DNA of 64,000 nucleotides, taken from positions 104,849 through 168,848 of the forward strand of contig NZ_JAGFNS010000011.1 in assembly GCF_017592555.1 (NCBI RefSeq), read 5' to 3'. The notes beneath the pieces were generated by a model, which worked only from the letters and a program-made list of their open reading frames with translations, did no database searches and was not told the DNA's origin. The DNA is from Actinoplanes flavus (GTDB lineage Bacteria > Actinomycetota > Actinomycetes > Mycobacteriales > Micromonosporaceae). This document shows positions 59,976-64,000 of the stretch, piece by piece. The stretch's first letter is position 1. Every line of letters begins with the position of its first letter. A program made the translations under genes and the position numbers.

Positions 59976-60542
59976 CTAGGGCTCGTTCGCCTTGTGCCAG
60001 TCCCGGACGGCGTCGCGCATCCGGTCGAAGAGCGCCATCGGCGGCCCGGCCAGCATCATCGTCTTCGCGCTCTCGCCGACGCCCGCGTGTGGGCGGGTCG
60101 GCGAGACGGCCTCGGCGGCGCGCACGGCGCCCGCCATGCGGCGCAGCTTCGCCGGGTCGGCGTTGCGCCGCAGGATGGGGAACTCCTGCTGTTCCTCGTG
60201 CGTGGCGTGGGCGATCACGGCCCGCTCGAACTCGGCGAAGACCTCATCGAAGGCGGGTGCGTCGGTGCCCAGCGCGTACAGGTTGGTCAACTCCCGCTTC
60301 GCGTCGCCCTCCTCGCGCATGCACGCGTCGGCCACCGCGCCGCTGCTGTGTTGCCGGGAAGCCGGATGCACGACCAGTTCCTCCGCGCTCTCGTGGACGG
60401 CGAGTAACCGTACGAGTCGATGGAAGGCGCGCTCACGGTCATCACCCGTGGTGCTCTTCACTTCCGCGAACAGGTCCTTGATCTCGTTGTGCTGGCTGAT
60501 GAGCAGGTCGACCACGTCCTGGTCCTGCTTCGTCGCCGTCAT
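59976..60542 (-). CDS. Hemerythrin HHE-domain protein
   Basis: The product is 188 residues. HHE cation-binding motifs are present: LISQHNEIKDLF (about 14-25), HESAEELVVHPASRQH (about 51-66) and IAHATHEEQQEFP (about 110-122). It binds a di-iron or di-metal centre and is cytoplasmic. Roles of bacterial HHE proteins include oxygen, NO or iron sensing. It is convergent with the exported gene, and its own stop lies next to the terminator. It has no visible link to the flanking peptide modules. Confidence 0.9.
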   Translation of the reverse strand: MTATKQDQDVVDLLISQHNEIKDLFAEVKSTTGDDRERAFHRLVRLLAVHESAEELVVHPASRQHSSGAVADACMREEGDAKRELTNLYALGTDAPAFDEVFAEFERAVIAHATHEEQQEFPILRRNADPAKLRRMAGAVRAAEAVSPTRPHAGVGESAKTMMLAGPPMALFDRMRDAVRDWHKANEP

Positions 60543-60638
60543 GGCGAACCTCCAGGTGATTGACGATGCGATCCTGCCCGATTACCCGGCGTGGTCCCGC
60601 CCATTCATGGAGTGACGTCGACGAGGTGGGGTGGTGCG

Positions 60639-61667
60639 CTATGCCGGATGCGGCGCGAGCGCGGTGTCGGCCCGGCGCGTGGACGTGTCGCTGGTGTCGA
60701 TCCAGCCGCGCTGCGCCGCGATCACTCCGGCCTGGAACCGGCTGCGGGCGTCGAGAAGCTCCATCAGCTCGGCGGACCGGCGTTTGATCGTACGGGCCGA
60801 GACGCCCATCTTGCGGGCGGCCATCTCGTCGGTGCTGCCGGCGGCGAGGAGCCGGGCCAGTTCACGCAACTGCGGATCCAGGCCGGCCTCGTCGCGCTCA
60901 GGCGTACGGCCCAACGGGGTCGCCGTCGACCAGATCTGGGCGAACAGGCCGTAAACGGCGGTGACGATGCCGGGGGCGTGCACCTCCTGGGCGCCCTTGC
61001 TGCTGTCGTACGGATCGATGGGCAGCAGCGCGACGCGCCGGTCGTACACGATCATCAGCATCGGCACGGTCGGCGCCGTCCGGATCTCCCCACCCAGGTC
61101 GGTCATCCAGGTGGCGTACTCCTGGAGCAACGGGTTGTGCCGGTGACTGTCCTGGTAGATGGCCCGGATGGCCACGCCGCGTTCGAGTAGCTGCTGGTTG
61201 AGCGGTTTGCTGGCCTTCTTGCTCTCCGGCTTCTGCGCGCTGTTCGGGTTGAGCGACACGCACTCGACGGTGGTCGCCATGGTCAGTTCCTCGAGACGGC
61301 CGCGGACCGCCTCCACGCCCTCCCACTTGGTGACCTGTTCCCGGTCGCGGCTCTGTTCGTGCGCGGTGGCCAGGGACATCACCGCGGTCCGGGTCGCCTC
61401 CAGCTGGCGTTGCCGCTCCGCCACCTCGGCCTCGGCGCGGGCGATCAACGAGGCCAGACCGACGGTCGGCCCGACCGTCCGCAGCCTGCCACCGTCACCG
61501 GTGGCGGTGACGAGGGCCAGATCGATGAGTTCGTCGAGTGCGGCCCGGACGGCGTCCCGGGTGAGGCTCATGTGGGCGGCCAGCTGCGGCAGATCGAGCT
61601 GCGGCGCCGCCAGCATGGCCAGGTAGACGGACTCTGCGTCGGCGGACAGTCCTATGGCACCCAACAA
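60639..61667 (-). CDS. TrmB-like regulator with C-terminal HTH (module 2)
   Basis: The product is 342 residues, a paralogue of the 54355 regulator with the same order. It has an N-terminal winged helix (ESVYLAMLAAPQLDLPQLAAHMSL), a coiled-coil with E-Q-R repeats and a middle domain (RGVAIRAIYQDSHRHN, RRVALLPIDPYDSSKG against RRAALVPIDPHNSRKG). The C-terminal HTH is EMAARKMGVSARTIKRRSAELMELLDARSRF, and both proteins end near AAQRGW. It is divergent from a short peptide ORF at 61929. Confidence 0.8.
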   Translation of the reverse strand: MLGAIGLSADAESVYLAMLAAPQLDLPQLAAHMSLTRDAVRAALDELIDLALVTATGDGGRLRTVGPTVGLASLIARAEAEVAERQRQLEATRTAVMSLATAHEQSRDREQVTKWEGVEAVRGRLEELTMATTVECVSLNPNSAQKPESKKASKPLNQQLLERGVAIRAIYQDSHRHNPLLQEYATWMTDLGGEIRTAPTVPMLMIVYDRRVALLPIDPYDSSKGAQEVHAPGIVTAVYGLFAQIWSTATPLGRTPERDEAGLDPQLRELARLLAAGSTDEMAARKMGVSARTIKRRSAELMELLDARSRFQAGVIAAQRGWIDTSDTSTRRADTALAPHPA

Positions 61668-61762
61668 GGCTCTCGCCCCTCCCCCGAGTGATGGCTAGCG
61701 CGCGGTCAAGTATGTGGATCAAGGTCGCGGGCGGGCAAGATCCATCGACGGTCGCTGTCCCT

Positions 61763-61779
61763 AAGGTGCCAGGCACCTT
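61763..61779. promoter_or_regulatory. Perfect inverted repeat AAGGTGCC-A-GGCACCTT
   Basis: An 8-bp inverted repeat with a one-base centre, about 95 bases upstream of regulator 2 and 150 bases upstream of the peptide ORF. This is a good candidate operator for module 2. Confidence 0.55.
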
Positions 61780-61928
61780 CGGGCCCGGCCGGAACTCTCG
61801 ACCTTCTCCGGCCGGTGCCGCATTGTTGTTTTCAGCAAGGAACACGGCGGAGCGAAAAATGATCCGCCGGGCCGGTGAGAAACGGTTCTCGACAATTCAT
61901 CGAATGCTTCATGCAAGAGGAGTCTGTC

Positions 61929-62087
61929 ATGCGTAAGGCGATTACCAAGACGGTCACGACGGCCGGTCTGATCCTGGTGTCGACGGTCGTCACCCTGGTG
62001 GCCTCCCCGGCGCCGGCCGGCGCCGAGTCCGCCGCCGGCGGCGGCCCGGCCGTGATGGTCCTGGCGGGCGGCTCGGAATGGGGCTGA
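61929..62087 (+). CDS. 52-residue exported peptide candidate (module 2)
   Basis: ATG 61929 follows AGAGGAG with 6-base spacing. A clear signal peptide (KTVTTAGLILVSTVVTLVAS, ending PAPAGA) leaves a short mature end of about 20 residues with GGGPAVMVLAGGSEWG. It is longer than the module 1 peptide but also ends with an aromatic plus small or acidic residue (WD versus WG). Its stop overlaps the next gene (ATG 62078 is inside the last codons), so translation is coupled. Confidence 0.6.
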   Translation: MRKAITKTVTTAGLILVSTVVTLVASPAPAGAESAAGGGPAVMVLAGGSEWG

Positions 62088-62437
62088 ACGACCTCGACAC
62101 GGTCTGGATGCGGCTGTGCGGCTACCGGCTGGCCGGCCCGGTCCGCTGGCACGGCGAAGCCGCGAAACAGCTGCTGGCAGGCGATCTGGCAGCACGTATC
62201 TGGTCACAGGCCACCGACGACGACCGGATCCAGCACATCCGGATCCGGCCCGCCGACCACCCCGGAACCGACCCGCCGCAGACCGGCTCCGGCGTCCACC
62301 GCTGCCGGCTCGACGTGGGAATCCTGCTGATGGCCGACAGCGACGACAAGGCCCGCGCCGTGGGTGCCCGACTCTGCACCGGGGCACTGGCCGCCGGTCC
62401 GGACACCGTCGGCTGGACCTTGCAGTCACTGCTCTGA
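62078..62437 (+). CDS. 119-residue partner protein of the peptide (module 2)
   Basis: The product is 119 residues from ATG 62078, overlapping the peptide ORF by ten bases. Landmarks shared with the 101-residue protein of module 1 are a helix ending in IW/LW, HI-R-I-R type strand, C-R-L-D-V-G-I-L-L against C-L-E-V-G-M-F, and a final Ala/Leu helix. It has an N-terminal extension with MRLCGYRLAGPVRWHG. It is probably cytoplasmic, and the function is unknown. Confidence 0.6.
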   Translation: MGLNDLDTVWMRLCGYRLAGPVRWHGEAAKQLLAGDLAARIWSQATDDDRIQHIRIRPADHPGTDPPQTGSGVHRCRLDVGILLMADSDDKARAVGARLCTGALAAGPDTVGWTLQSLL

Positions 62438-62527
62438 CCCCCTTCGATCAGCGCCCGAAAAACGAAATGCGGCGCCGTCCCACCGCGCCCGAAAACACCC
62501 CTCGAACCCCTTTAAGGAAACGCGCAG

Positions 62528-63910
62528 ATGAAATTCACCAACCTCCGGTTCCGTGCCGTCGCCGCCGGTGTCGCCGCCGCGGGAGCGGTCGCGGCGGGAT
62601 CGCTGGCCGTCACTGCCGGCCCGGCGCAGGCCGCCCTGTCCGGATCGTCGATCGTCTCCATCGCCAAGCGGGAACTCGCCGACACCTCCCGCAACTACGA
62701 GTACGGCACGAACTGCAGCTACTACGGCGGTGTGGTGTTCGGCTGGCCATCCTGCGGCGGCAGCGGCCGACCCGGATGGGGCGGCGGCACCAGCGACTAC
62801 GCCTGGTGCGCCGCGTTCGCCAAATACGTGTGGAGGGAGGCCGGCGTCACCTCGTACATGAAGGACGTCAACGGGTTCGCCGCCTCGTTCAAGAACTACG
62901 GGCAGAGCCACGGCACCTGGCACCCCCGCGGCTCCTACACCCCCCAGCCCGGTGACGCGGTGGTCTTCGACAACGACTCCGACCCGAAGATCGACCACGT
63001 CGGCATCGTCACCTCGGTGTCCGGGTCCACCGTCAACACCATCGAGGGCAACTCCAGCGACCGGGTCGCCTCCCGCAGCTACTCCACCAGCGACTCCAGC
63101 ATCGTCGGCTACACCACCGCGTACGGCCTCGGCGCCGCCTCCGGCGGCTTCGGCGACTACAGCGGCGACGGCGTCTCCGACGTCATCGGCCTGCAGGCCG
63201 GCACCGCCGACCTGATCATGTACAAGGGCAACGGCACCAACACCGTCACCAGCCCCGTCCAGATCGGCAACAACTGGTCCAACTTCGACGCCATCCTGCG
63301 TCCCGGCGACTTCGACGGCGACGGCGTCGAAGACCTGATCGGCCGCAACAAGACCGACAACAACCTCTACCTGTTCCACGGCAAGGGCGCCGCCACCCCG
63401 GCCGCACCCGTCAAGATCGGCAACAACTGGGCCAACCTCGACCAGCTCACCGCCCCCGGCGACTTCGACGGCGACGGCAACCCCGACATCATCGCCCGCA
63501 ACACCGCCACCAACGACCTGCTGCTCTACCGCGGCAACGGCAAGGGCGGCTTCATCGACAGCCGCGAGATCGGCAGCGGCTGGGGCAACATGGACCTGAT
63601 CATGTCCCCCGGCGACTTCACCGGCGACGGCAAGCCCGACGTCCTGGCCCGCTCCGCCACCGACCACAACCTCTACCTCTACACCGGTGACGGCACCGAC
63701 CTGTCCACCTACGGCGTGGTCGGCAGCAACTGGAGCGTCATGCGCACCATCATCGGCGCCGGCGACCTCAACAACGACGGCAACAACGACATCATCGCCT
63801 ACAACAACAACGACGCCGACATCTACCTCTACACCGGCAAGGGCGACGGCCACATCGGCAGCCACTACACCATCGGCAACAACTGGAGCAGCTTCACCAC
63901 CATCCTCTGA
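62528..63910 (+). CDS. Secreted CHAP amidase with FG-GAP/VCBS repeat propeller
   Basis: The product is 460 residues. A signal peptide (about 1-36) precedes the CHAP domain (about 40-180) with catalytic Cys94 in DYAWCAAFAKYVWREAGV and His157 in IDHVGIVTSV. A propeller of FG-GAP/VCBS-like repeats follows (GDFDGDGVEDLIGRNKTDNNL, LTAPGDFDGDGNPDIIARNT and others). Repeats contain DxDGDG calcium loops. It is the wall hydrolase at the end of module 2, as the CHAP protein is in module 1. The stop is followed by another G homopolymer. Confidence 0.92.
   Translation: MKFTNLRFRAVAAGVAAAGAVAAGSLAVTAGPAQAALSGSSIVSIAKRELADTSRNYEYGTNCSYYGGVVFGWPSCGGSGRPGWGGGTSDYAWCAAFAKYVWREAGVTSYMKDVNGFAASFKNYGQSHGTWHPRGSYTPQPGDAVVFDNDSDPKIDHVGIVTSVSGSTVNTIEGNSSDRVASRSYSTSDSSIVGYTTAYGLGAASGGFGDYSGDGVSDVIGLQAGTADLIMYKGNGTNTVTSPVQIGNNWSNFDAILRPGDFDGDGVEDLIGRNKTDNNLYLFHGKGAATPAAPVKIGNNWANLDQLTAPGDFDGDGNPDIIARNTATNDLLLYRGNGKGGFIDSREIGSGWGNMDLIMSPGDFTGDGKPDVLARSATDHNLYLYTGDGTDLSTYGVVGSNWSVMRTIIGAGDLNNDGNNDIIAYNNNDADIYLYTGKGDGHIGSHYTIGNNWSSFTTIL

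Positions 63911-64000
<90 letters not shown>

Overview
The window is high-GC DNA with mostly G/C third positions, GTG starts, actinobacterial tRNAs, a SoxR-type regulator, an iron-box-preceded FhuF-like gene, an SSI-type protease inhibitor and a methyl-accepting chemotaxis protein. Together these point to a filamentous actinomycete, most likely Micromonosporaceae (Actinoplanes-like). The genus is an inference, not a demonstrated fact.

Layout. 1-16.3 kb is ordinary chromosome: soxR divergent from a transketolase fragment, a lipoprotein/secreted pair, tRNA-Ser(UGA), a quinone oxidoreductase, an NlpC/P60 hydrolase, a PEBP protein, a methyltransferase, a large membrane protein, an FhuF-like protein, an XRE-peptide deformylase fusion, a flavohemoprotein, a CPBP protease, and tRNA-Ser(GCU) plus tRNA-Arg(ACG). 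16.3-38.7 kb is a genomic island bounded by a 49-bp direct repeat: the 3' part of tRNA-Arg(ACG) at the left and a copy of it at the right. Its left third holds a short GntR regulator, a YbaB/ESX-like secreted-protein set with a decayed duplicate, an excisionase-like protein, a GIY-YIG protein and a frameshifted gene. Its right two thirds is one ~16-kb BREX phage-defence operon: HTH regulator, brxE, brxA, brxB, brxC, an AlbA_2/HATPase gene, pglX split into two ORFs, pglZ and brxL. No integrase is visible.

38.7-42.7 kb is a decayed mobile zone: a frameshifted ISAs1-type transposase, two small orphan secreted proteins and a LuxR fragment. 42.7-54.1 kb is chromosome with two RTX-like secreted calcium-binding proteins, a chemotaxis receptor, a GH16 glucanase with a ricin-type lectin domain, an ABC/YhgE-Pip/TetR operon with a palindromic operator, and a DUF4241 protein.

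54.3-63.9 kb contains two copies of the same arrangement. Each has a TrmB-like/C-terminal-HTH regulator on the minus strand, a divergent very short secreted peptide ORF, a related ~100-120-residue protein, and secreted CHAP cell-wall hydrolases. Between them lie a lysozyme-like protein, an SSI-type inhibitor and another small exported protein. I read this as a possible undescribed peptide-linked regulatory system controlling cell-wall hydrolases. It and the hybrid BREX locus are the most interesting parts of the window. Long G and C homopolymers after the two CHAP genes are probably sequencing artefacts.
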